Positions 1 through 5,454 of a DNA stretch of 9,905 nt are shown one piece after another (the stretch's first letter is position 1; each line of letters opens with the position of its first letter). The position numbers and the translations under genes were made by a program. The notes under the pieces are model-generated. The model was not told the DNA's origin and ran no database searches. It saw only the letters and a program-made list of their open reading frames with translations. This DNA is from Serpens sp035497635. GTDB lineage: Bacteria > Pseudomonadota > Gammaproteobacteria > Pseudomonadales > Pseudomonadaceae. Location of the stretch: positions 1-9,905 of the forward strand of contig DATJDB010000333.1 in NCBI GenBank assembly GCA_035497635.1, given 5' to 3'.

Positions 1-560
1 GCGTGGGTGCGGCTCGGCACCAGGTAGTCGCGCGCACCTTCGGGGGTGGCGCGGGTCAGGATCGGCGTTTCAACGTCCAGGAAACCGTTGTCGTCCAGGT
101 AGCGACGAATGCTCGAAGTGATGCGCGAACGCAGCTTGAGCTTGGCGGCCATTTCCGGACGGCGCAGGTCGATGAAGCGGAAGCGCAGGCGGGTTTCTTC
201 GCCCACGTCGGAGTATTCGTCCAGCGGGAACGGCGGGGTCTCGGCCTGGTTCAGCACTTCCAGGTCGTAGCCCAGCACTTCGATGGCACCGCTGGCCATG
301 TTCGGATTGCGCGCACCTTCGGGACGCAGGCGCACCTTGCCGGTGACCTTGACCACGTATTCGCTGCGCACCCGGTCGGCCTTGGCGAAGGTTTCCTCGC
401 GATCCGGGTCGAACACCACCTGAGCCAGGCCTTCACGGTCGCGGATATCCAGGAAGATGACGCCACCGTGGTCGCGACGGCGATGGACCCAGCCGCAAAG
501 TGTGACTTCCTGACCGTCGAGGGCCTCGTTCAACTGGCCGCAATAGTGGCTGCGCATCAT
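1..560 (-). CDS. aspS: Aspartyl-tRNA synthetase, N-terminal part (gene runs off the left edge)
   Basis: Class II synthetase that charges tRNA with aspartate in the cytoplasm. About 186 residues are visible. The start at 560 reads MMRSHYCGQLNE. Residues ~15-105 are the OB-fold anticodon-binding domain (CGWVHRRRDHGG, then GVIFLDIRDREGLAQVVFDP). Class II motif 1 lies at ~140-180 (RFIDLRRPEMAAKLKLRSRI through FLDVETPIL), and the start of the aspartate-binding region follows (TPEGARDYLVPSRTH). The family is about 590 residues long, so the catalytic core lies outside the window. His31 and Gly82 are the residues known from P. aeruginosa to go with a non-discriminating enzyme that also acylates tRNA-Asn. 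The upstream AGAAGAG stretch is a usable ribosome-binding site, and a TATAAT box lies about 90 bp upstream. A second in-frame ATG follows directly at codon 2. The identification is very secure; the relaxed specificity is inferred from two residues. Confidence 0.97.
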   Translation of the reverse strand, partial: MMRSHYCGQLNEALDGQEVTLCGWVHRRRDHGGVIFLDIRDREGLAQVVFDPDREETFAKADRVRSEYVVKVTGKVRLRPEGARNPNMASGAIEVLGYDLEVLNQAETPPFPLDEYSDVGEETRLRFRFIDLRRPEMAAKLKLRSRITSSIRRYLDDNGFLDVETPILTRATPEGARDYLVPSRTH

Positions 561-647
561 GGTGTATTCGCTTCTCTTCTGGAGTCTGGTTCGTCTTGGC
601 CGGCCACCCGCTGGCGCCGGGGTCAGGCCAGTGTGGCAAAGCGCGAG

Positions 648-653
648 ATTATA
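648..653 (-). promoter_or_regulatory. -10 box of the aspS promoter
   Basis: On the minus strand this is a perfect TATAAT, in the only AT-rich patch between aspS and dps. Transcription would start near 641, giving a leader of about 80 nt before aspS. No good -35 hexamer is visible at 16-18 bp, so the upstream part of the promoter is unresolved. Confidence 0.55.
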
Positions 654-742
654 TAGGGTAAATCCGCACCGCGCAGCCGTGGCGCGTGGCGGGACCGACG
701 CCGGCCGTTGATCCCGCTCCGGACCTCGGGGGGAACGGCGAG

Positions 743-750
743 GCTAGGCT
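743..750 (+). promoter_or_regulatory. Possible sigma-S type -10 element for dps
   Basis: GCTAGGCT matches the extended RpoS -10 pattern KCTAYRCT at all but one position and has no recognisable -35, which sigma-S tolerates. It would place the transcript start near 757, about 29 nt before the dps start codon. Stationary-phase (sigma-S) control of dps is well known in enterobacteria; its use here is an inference from position and sequence. Confidence 0.35.
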
Positions 751-773
751 GGTGTCACCACTTCGCATGTTTC

Positions 774-780
774 GGAGGAG
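774..780 (+). promoter_or_regulatory. Strong ribosome-binding site that fixes the dps start
   Basis: GGAGGAG ends 5 nt before the ATG at 786. This selects that ATG over an in-frame upstream ATG at 708, whose extra 26 residues do not resemble Dps. Confidence 0.85.
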
Positions 781-785
781 TCACC

Positions 786-1253
786 ATGGACATCGACATC
801 GGTATTTCCCAGCAGGATCGGGCGGCCATCGCCGAAGGCCTGTCCCGCCTGCTGGCCGACACCTACACGCTCTACCTGAAGACCCACAACTTCCACTGGA
901 ACGTCACCGGCCCGATGTTCAACACCCTGCACCTGATGTTCGAGACGCAATACAACGAACTGGCGCTGGCGGTGGACGCCATCGCCGAACGCATCCGCAC
1001 GCTGGGCTTTCCAGCACCGGGCACCTATGCGGCCTATGCGCGACTGTCCTCGATCAAGGAAGACGAGGGCGTGCCTGGCGCCGAAGAGATGATCCGCCTG
1101 CTGGTGCAGGGCCAGGAAGCCGTGGTGCGTACCGCGCGGGGCATTTTCCCGCTATTGGACAAGGTCAGCGACGAACCCACCGCCGACCTGCTGACCCAGC
1201 GCATGCAGATCCATGAAAAGACCGCCTGGATGCTGCGCAGCCTGCTGGCCTGA
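786..1253 (+). CDS. dps: Dps family ferritin-like DNA-protection / iron-storage protein
   Basis: Dps forms a hollow 12-subunit shell that oxidises and stores ferrous iron and shields DNA from peroxide damage. The protein has 155 residues, the normal family length, and is a single four-helix ferritin-like domain. The inter-subunit ferroxidase ligands are all present: His37 in THNFHWNVTG, His49, Glu53 (Asp in some homologues), Asp64 and Glu68 in VDAIAERI. Their spacing equals that of the Listeria innocua site (31/43/47/58/62). There is no long lysine-rich N-terminal tail as in E. coli Dps, so direct DNA binding may be weak; this is an inference. The gene is divergent from aspS, has its own strong ribosome-binding site and is followed by a GC-rich hairpin, so it is probably transcribed alone. 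PAO1 carries a very similar protein next to aspS (recalled). Confidence 0.95.
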   Translation: MDIDIGISQQDRAAIAEGLSRLLADTYTLYLKTHNFHWNVTGPMFNTLHLMFETQYNELALAVDAIAERIRTLGFPAPGTYAAYARLSSIKEDEGVPGAEEMIRLLVQGQEAVVRTARGIFPLLDKVSDEPTADLLTQRMQIHEKTAWMLRSLLA

Positions 1254-1264
1254 AGCCTTCCCGC

Positions 1265-1288
1265 CGGGGCGGCCGTCCGGCTGCCCCG
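1265..1288 (+). terminator. GC-rich hairpin after dps
   Basis: A 10-bp stem (1265-1274 with 1279-1288, one G-U pair) encloses the loop GTCC, 11 nt after the dps stop codon. No T-run follows, so it is an imperfect intrinsic terminator, or an RNA 3'-end stabiliser. Confidence 0.5.
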
Positions 1289-1318
1289 CGATTCCGCACG
1301 CACTTGCGACGTCGCGAT

Positions 1319-1347
1319 TTGAGCCCCCTTCCGCTTTGCTGTTAAAT
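1319..1347 (+). promoter_or_regulatory. Candidate sigma-70 promoter for the cold-shock membrane gene
   Basis: TTGAGC (1319-1324) and TTAAAT (1342-1347) are separated by exactly 17 bp, each matching 4 of 6 consensus bases. The predicted start near 1354 gives a leader of about 95-120 nt. Long leaders are usual for cold-shock genes, but I see no recognisable cold-shock element. Confidence 0.4.
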
Positions 1348-1471
1348 ACGCGCCGTGCCGCACGTCATACGTGGCATAGGCCTGCCGCCGTTTCACTCCT
1401 TCCCTGTATTTGCGGAGCAGCGCGGCGACTGGCTCTTCCCCCTGTACATGCCTACTGTGAGTTCATTTCCC

Positions 1472-2086
1472 ATGCCGAAAATCATCCAACTCCTCGCGGG
1501 CGTTGCCGCCCTTCTGCTGTCCTTCCTACCCAGCCTCACCGGCGATTCCCTACCTTATCTTCTTCAACCCAACGCCCTTTACCTAGCCCTGTTTGGCCTG
1601 CTCAACCTGACCTTTGCCGCTCTGCCGGAGCATGCCCAGCTCAGCAACCGCCGTCCGCTGCAGGTTCTCGCCAGTGTTCTGCTGATCATCGCCACTGCCG
1701 TGCAGGCCGCGGTACTGCTGGTGCCGCTGGAACTCATCGCCGGACTGCCGGGTGTCGCCGCCGCCCTGCCGCTCGCCGCACTGGCCGTGCTGCTGCATCT
1801 GCTGCTCAACTGGCAGCCGTCCCGCCCGTCGCGCCGCGCTCCGAGCGATGCCTACCAGGCGCCGCTCGGTGAAGACCGCGAGACCGGCACGGTCAAATGG
1901 TTCAACACCACCAAGGGTTTCGGGTTCATTTCCCGCGATTCGGGCGATGACATCTTCGTGCACTTCCGCGCCATTCGCGGCGAAGGGCATCGCGTCCTGG
2001 TCGAAGGCCAGCGCGTGGAATTTTCGGTGATGCAGCGCGACAAGGGCCTGCAGGCCGAAGACGTGGTCACCACCGACCGCCGCTAA
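1472..2086 (+). CDS. Membrane-anchored cold-shock-domain protein
   Basis: This 204-residue protein has two parts. Residues 1-115 hold about four hydrophobic helices (roughly 4-20, 35-51, 64-84 and 91-113). An Arg-rich linker (PSRPSRRAPSD) follows, then a complete cold-shock domain at ~137-201. The domain has the TGTVKWFN opening, RNP1 (KGFGFISR, 148-155) and RNP2 (IFVHF, 161-165), which bind single-stranded RNA or DNA. By the positive-inside rule, four helices plus the basic linker place the domain in the cytoplasm. The role is unknown; holding RNA near the inner membrane is an inference. The start is uncertain: an in-frame ATG at 1448 adds eight residues, and neither has a good ribosome-binding site. 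I chose 1472 because the hydrophobic segment begins there. PA0961 of PAO1 occupies the same place and is annotated as a cold-shock protein (recalled). The gene ends just before a strong terminator. Confidence 0.9.
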   Translation: MPKIIQLLAGVAALLLSFLPSLTGDSLPYLLQPNALYLALFGLLNLTFAALPEHAQLSNRRPLQVLASVLLIIATAVQAAVLLVPLELIAGLPGVAAALPLAALAVLLHLLLNWQPSRPSRRAPSDAYQAPLGEDRETGTVKWFNTTKGFGFISRDSGDDIFVHFRAIRGEGHRVLVEGQRVEFSVMQRDKGLQAEDVVTTDRR

Positions 2087-2097
2087 GCCGTCACGCC

Positions 2098-2140
2098 ATG
2101 CAAAACGCCGCGCCAGGCTTCCTGGCGCGGCGTTTTGCAT
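2098..2140 (+). terminator. Strong, probably bidirectional intrinsic terminator
   Basis: A perfect 20-bp inverted repeat (2098-2117 with 2121-2140) encloses a 3-nt CTT loop. The GC core is flanked by AAAA on the left arm and TTTT on the right arm, so the hairpin could stop transcription from either side. It begins 11 bp after the cold-shock gene stop and separates that gene from sstT. Confidence 0.9.
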
Positions 2141-2383
2141 TCAGGCGCAAGATCGGCGGCGGCAGATTATCGAACCAATCAGAACCATTCGCAGTAGAAT
2201 CGCTCCCATTCGCCCAGGGACCGGGACCGGCAGCAATCAGGGATACCCACGTTGCAGGCCGCTCGGCAGCGACATCATGAACCGGTCCTGCATGACAACA
2301 GCCGCCTCGGCTGTGCTCCTGCATGCCTCTTGTCCGCTTTGCCCGTCACATGAGCCGACCTGCGTACGTAACAGGATTTCATC
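2141..2383 (+). other. Leader/promoter region of sstT with short repeats
   Basis: No gene is evident in this 243-bp gap. It contains a TAGAAT box (2195-2200) without a -35 partner, and a 10-bp-period direct repeat GAACCAATC / GAACCATTC (2172-2190). It also contains a 7-bp hairpin ACAGCCG-CCT-CGGCTGT (2298-2314) flanked by two identical copies of TCCTGCATG (2286-2294 and 2317-2325). The sstT ribosome-binding site AGGA is at 2373-2376. I cannot name a regulator or a confident promoter. Confidence 0.45.
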
Positions 2384-3601
2384 ATGACTCAACGCCCCTT
2401 CCTGCAGCTGTTCACCCGCACCAGCCTGGTGGCCCAGATCTTCGTCGGGCTGGTCGCCGGCGTGCTGCTCGCCCTGTTCCTGCCCCAGGCCACCGATTCG
2501 GTGGGACTGCTCGGCGACCTGTTCATTTCCGCGCTAAAGGCCGTGGCTCCGGTACTGGTGTTTTTCCTGGTGACGTCGGCCATCGCCAGCCATCGCCAAG
2601 GCCAGCCCACCCATATCCGCCCGATCCTGATGCTCTATGTCATTGGCACCCTATGCGCCGCCATTGTCGCCGTGATCGCCAGCAGCCTGTGGCCGTCCAC
2701 CCTGCCGCTAAGCGACACCGCCACCGGCGTCACGCCGCCCGGCGGCATTCTTGAAGTGCTCAAGGCCCTGCTGTTCAGCGCCATCGCCAACCCGGTCAAG
2801 GCGCTGCTGGACGCCAACTACATCGGCATCCTGACCTGGGCCGTCGGCCTCGGCCTGGCCATCCGCAACGGCAGCGAAACCACCCGCGCGGTGTTCAACG
2901 ACCTGTCCGAAGGCGTGACCTTCATCGTCAGGATCGTCATTCACTTCGCCCCGTTCGGCATCTTCGGCCTGGTCGCCACCACCCTGGGCGACTCCGGCCT
3001 CCAGGCGCTGTACAGCTACGGCCATCTGCTGCTGGTGCTGATCGGCTCCATGCTGTTTGTCGCCCTGGTGCTCAATCCGGCCATCGTGTTCTGGAAGATC
3101 CGCCGCAACCCGTACCCGCTGGTGTTCATGGTGCTGCGCGAAAGCGGCGTCACCGCCTTCTTCACCCGCAGCTCGGCAGCCAACATTCCGGTCAACCTGC
3201 AGATCTGCAATCGCCTTGGCTTGCACGAGGACACCTACTCGGTGGCCATCCCGCTGGGCGCGACCATCAACATGGCCGGCGCCGCCGTCACCATCAGCGT
3301 GCTGAGCCTGGCTGCGGCCCATACCCTGGGCATTCAGGTCGACTTCTTCACCGCCGTACTGCTTTGCGCGGTCGCAGCAGTCAGCGCCTGCGGTGCTTCC
3401 GGTGTCGCCGGCGGCTCCCTGCTACTGATCCCGCTGGCCTGCAGCCTGTTCGGCATTCCCAACGATGTGGCCATGCAGGTGGTAGCCATCGGCTTCGTGA
3501 TCGGCATCCTGCAGGATTCGGCGGAAACCGCGCTGAACTCCTCCACTGACGTGCTGTTCACCGCCGCCGCCTGCCTGGCGGAAGAGCGCAAGCAGGCCTG
3601 A
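2384..3601 (+). CDS. sstT: Serine/threonine:Na+ symporter SstT
   Basis: Inner-membrane sodium-coupled uptake carrier for serine and threonine, of the DAACS (glutamate transporter-like) family. The 405 residues are close to the E. coli protein (~414) and match it strongly along the length as I recall it. Diagnostic elements are in order: LKAVAPVLVFFLV near 51-63; the serine-rich hairpin TRSSAANIPVN (261-271); the helix-7 sodium site GATINMAGAA (292-301); the second hairpin GASGVAGGSLLLIP (337-350); and the helix-8 segment DSAETALNSSTD (378-389), which carries the conserved Asp and Asn residues. AGGA at 2373-2376 supports the ATG. It is preceded by a strong terminator, so it needs its own promoter, and it lies 14 bp upstream of the rlu gene, so the two are probably co-transcribed. 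In PAO1, as I recall, it is not at this place. Confidence 0.95.
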   Translation: MTQRPFLQLFTRTSLVAQIFVGLVAGVLLALFLPQATDSVGLLGDLFISALKAVAPVLVFFLVTSAIASHRQGQPTHIRPILMLYVIGTLCAAIVAVIASSLWPSTLPLSDTATGVTPPGGILEVLKALLFSAIANPVKALLDANYIGILTWAVGLGLAIRNGSETTRAVFNDLSEGVTFIVRIVIHFAPFGIFGLVATTLGDSGLQALYSYGHLLLVLIGSMLFVALVLNPAIVFWKIRRNPYPLVFMVLRESGVTAFFTRSSAANIPVNLQICNRLGLHEDTYSVAIPLGATINMAGAAVTISVLSLAAAHTLGIQVDFFTAVLLCAVAAVSACGASGVAGGSLLLIPLACSLFGIPNDVAMQVVAIGFVIGILQDSAETALNSSTDVLFTAAACLAEERKQA

Positions 3602-3615
3602 GCGCCGGGGCGGCA

Positions 3616-4482
3616 ATGAAACCCAGCACACTGCACCTGCCCGCCGGACCCTGGCTCACCGTACTCGACTGTCTGTGCGGGCACTTTCCGGCGATTGGCC
3701 GTGACACCTGGCTCGACCGCTTCGCCCGCCAGCGTGTGCTGGATGAACAGGGACAGCCGCTGCGCGTCGATCATCCCTACCGGGAAGGCCTGCGTATCCG
3801 TTATTTCCGTGAGGTGATGAACGAGGCGCGCATCCCATTCGAGGAACAGGTGCTGTATCGGGACGAACACCTGCTGGTGGTGGACAAGCCGCATTTCCTG
3901 CCAGTCGTCCCGGCCGGCGGTTACGTGCGGGAAACGCTGCTCAACCGGCTGGTGGAGCGCTTCGAAAATCCACACCTGACACCGCTGCACCGACTGGATC
4001 GCCTGACTGCCGGGCTGGTGCTGTTCTCCTGCAATCCGGAAACACGCGATGCCTATCAATCGCTCTTTCGCCTGCAACGGATCGCCAAACGCTATGTCGC
4101 CCTGGCCGCGCCCCTGCCCCAATTAAGTTTCCCGCTGTTGCGCGAGACGCGGCTTGAACGCGGCGAGCCGTTCTTTCGCATGCAGGAAGTCGCCGGGGCA
4201 CCCAACAGCGAAACCCTTATCGAGATTGAGGAACGCTGCGACGGCTACTGGCGCTACGCGCTTTATCCCGTCTCGGGCCGCAAGCATCAGTTACGGCTGC
4301 ACATGGCCGGACTGGGAGCGGCGATTTTGAATGATCCGTTGTATCCAACCCTGAACGACGCGCCCGAGGATTATGGCCATCCCCTGCAATTGCTCGCCCA
4401 GCGCCTGAGCTTCGCGGACCCGCTGAATGGGCGCGCCCGCGTCTTTATCAGTTGCCTCGAACTCGAAGCAGCCACTCAGTAA
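3616..4482 (+). CDS. RluA-family RNA pseudouridine synthase
   Basis: Isomerises uridine to pseudouridine in an rRNA or tRNA; the target cannot be read from the sequence. It has 288 residues. Residues ~30-66 resemble a degenerate S4-like RNA-binding segment (RQRVLDEQGQPL ... REGLRIRYF). The catalytic domain follows: LLVVDKPHFLPVVPAGG (86-102), then the family motif HRLDRLTAGL (125-134) with the catalytic Asp128. The usual Ser-Gly of HRLDxxTSG is Ala-Gly here. The C-terminal SGRKHQLRLHMAGLG and NDPLYP motifs complete the fold. The start is 14 bp after sstT with only a weak ribosome-binding site, so its expression probably depends on sstT. Codon use is less GC-biased than in its neighbours (AAT, TTG and TTA codons appear). 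No terminator is visible; the 3' end overlaps convergent slyX by 7 bp. Confidence 0.9.
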   Translation: MKPSTLHLPAGPWLTVLDCLCGHFPAIGRDTWLDRFARQRVLDEQGQPLRVDHPYREGLRIRYFREVMNEARIPFEEQVLYRDEHLLVVDKPHFLPVVPAGGYVRETLLNRLVERFENPHLTPLHRLDRLTAGLVLFSCNPETRDAYQSLFRLQRIAKRYVALAAPLPQLSFPLLRETRLERGEPFFRMQEVAGAPNSETLIEIEERCDGYWRYALYPVSGRKHQLRLHMAGLGAAILNDPLYPTLNDAPEDYGHPLQLLAQRLSFADPLNGRARVFISCLELEAATQ

Positions 4483-4688
4483 TGCGGGGGTGGCGCCTCA
4501 TCGCCGACCTCGACGCCAATCTGCGTCTGCATCTCTGCCTGTCGCTGTGACAGGGCGCTGACCAGCAACTGCAGCCGCTCGATGTCGCGTTGCTGACGCA
4601 CCACTTCATCGTTCAGCGCCTGCAGGGTGTCGTCCTGGAAAGCCAGGCGGCTCTCCAGCTCGGCGATACGCTCCTCGACCCCACTCAT
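4476..4688 (-). CDS. slyX: SlyX family protein
   Basis: A small 70-residue protein of unknown biochemical function, conserved in gammaproteobacteria. It is an almost continuous amphipathic heptad-repeat coiled coil from residue 3 to ~57 (VEERIAELESRLAFQDDTLQ ...), ending in the signature PPPHY tail. Its length is typical of the family. The ATG overlaps the HIT gene stop codon (ATGA at 4685-4688), so translation is probably coupled. A GGGAGG ribosome-binding site lies inside the end of the HIT gene. At the other end, its TGA overlaps the last 7 bp of the rlu gene. The name comes from linkage to slyD in E. coli and says nothing about function. Confidence 0.93.
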   Translation of the reverse strand: MSGVEERIAELESRLAFQDDTLQALNDEVVRQQRDIERLQLLVSALSQRQAEMQTQIGVEVGDEAPPPHY

Positions 4689-5116
4689 GCCTCGCCCTCC
4701 CCGAACCGGAAGTCTTCGGTCAGCACCAAGCCGAGCTTGTCCCGAATGCCTTGCAGCTCGGCTACAGAATACGGCTGCGCCGGATGCTTGCCCCACACCG
4801 GCGCCGGCCAGGCCGGGTCGCCCTTGCGCCGCACGATCACGTGCATGTGCAACTGGCTGACCATGTTGCCCAGGGTGGCGACGTTCATCTTGTCCGCCGC
4901 AAAGGTGTCCTTGAGGACTTCCGCCAGCTGCGTGGTTTCCTGCCAGAGCTGGCGCTGATCCGCCTCATCCAGCTGGAACAGCTCGCTGACGTCCTCACGG
5001 CGCGGCACCAGGATGAACCAAGGGTATTGCCTGTCGTTCATCAACAGTAGACGGCACAGCGCGAAGTCGCCGATGGGCAGGGTGTCTTTTTCCAATTGCT
5101 CGGCCAGCACGAACAT
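4685..5116 (-). CDS. HIT-domain nucleotide hydrolase/transferase-like protein
   Basis: A 143-residue protein of the histidine-triad superfamily, whose members hydrolyse or transfer nucleoside phosphates such as dinucleoside polyphosphates or AMP-amines. The active-site strand reads SQLHMHVIVRR (residues 87-97): His90 and His92 are present, but the first His of the usual HxHxH triad is Gln88. I recall QLHxHVI being usual in this proteobacterial subfamily, so the enzyme may still be active; His90 is the expected nucleophile. Other conserved parts are LCRLLLMNDRQYPWFILVPR (19-39), which forms the nucleotide-binding strands, and NVATLGNMV before the triad. Start 5116 is supported by GAGGAGAG 8 nt upstream. 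It is translationally coupled to slyX. The substrate is unknown. Confidence 0.9.
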   Translation of the reverse strand: MFVLAEQLEKDTLPIGDFALCRLLLMNDRQYPWFILVPRREDVSELFQLDEADQRQLWQETTQLAEVLKDTFAADKMNVATLGNMVSQLHMHVIVRRKGDPAWPAPVWGKHPAQPYSVAELQGIRDKLGLVLTEDFRFGEGEA

Positions 5117-5226
5117 TGTGATTTCTCTCCTCAGGATTCCGGCGCCACGGGCGCCTGGCGGCAGGATAGCGTCTGCCCTCGCGTTTTTCATCGTCCGCGC
5201 ATTTGCCGCCACCACCGGCGGCTGCG

Positions 5227-5254
5227 TTGACTTGGCTGCATTTGTTGCTATGCC
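5227..5254 (+). promoter_or_regulatory. Candidate promoter for oprD
   Basis: TTGACT (5227-5232, 5 of 6 matches) lies 16 bp from TATGCC (5249-5254), which is preceded by TGC and so has an extended -10. The start near 5261 would give a leader of about 190 nt, long enough for regulation in the transcript. Confidence 0.4.
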
Positions 5255-5441
5255 TTTTGTGAGGGCCGTCACGCTTACCAGACCAGTGGAACGTGTCGGC
5301 AACACACCCACCTTCCACGAACCCACCCGGTTCTTTCAGTTTGCTGTTGTGTACATGACCACAGGGATTTGTGGTGCCAGACGCAAAAGAAGCCTGACGG
5401 GGACCGGCCTGGCAGTACCAGGACGGCCTCGACCCAATCAA

Positions 5442-5447
5442 AAGGAG
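5442..5447 (+). promoter_or_regulatory. Ribosome-binding site for oprD
   Basis: AAGGAG ends 7 nt before ATG 5455, favouring it over a second in-frame ATG at 5464. Confidence 0.85.
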
Positions 5448-5454
5448 CTGTCAC

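Larger units (their letters stand above)
5117..5454 (+). other. Intergenic regulatory region between the HIT and oprD genes
   Basis: No gene is seen in these 338 bp; reading frames that cross it are GC-rich open stretches without a ribosome-binding site. It must hold divergent promoters. On the minus strand a weak TATCCT box (5163-5168) could serve the HIT gene. On the plus strand lie the candidate oprD promoter (5227-5254), a half-matching CRP/Vfr-like site TGTGT-N6-CCACA (5348-5363), a hairpin ACCACA-GGGATT-TGTGGT (5358-5375), a second inverted repeat CCTGG-CAGTA-CCAGG (5408-5422) and the oprD ribosome-binding site. Confidence 0.6.

Noticed and set aside
3..656. A 217-codon open frame on the plus strand opposite aspS
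   Set aside because: It is antisense to a certain aspS, has no ribosome-binding site and no recognisable protein motif.
708..785. An upstream in-frame ATG start for dps
   Set aside because: The GGAGGAG site sits 5 nt before ATG 786, and the extra residues do not resemble Dps.
1355..1471. Upstream in-frame starts (GTG 1355, ATG 1448) for the cold-shock membrane gene
   Set aside because: GTG 1355 coincides with the predicted transcript start and lacks a ribosome-binding site. ATG 1448 remains possible but has no Shine-Dalgarno sequence and adds residues outside the hydrophobic segment.
2708..3322. A 204-codon open frame on the minus strand opposite sstT
   Set aside because: Its Gln/Asp/His/Gly-rich composition is the mirror of membrane-helix codons in sstT; no ribosome-binding site or domain is evident.
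5233..5249. A sigma-54-like promoter (TTGGC ... TTGCT) upstream of oprD
   Set aside because: There are 11 bp between the GG and GC dinucleotides, whereas sigma-54 requires 10, so the match is probably chance.
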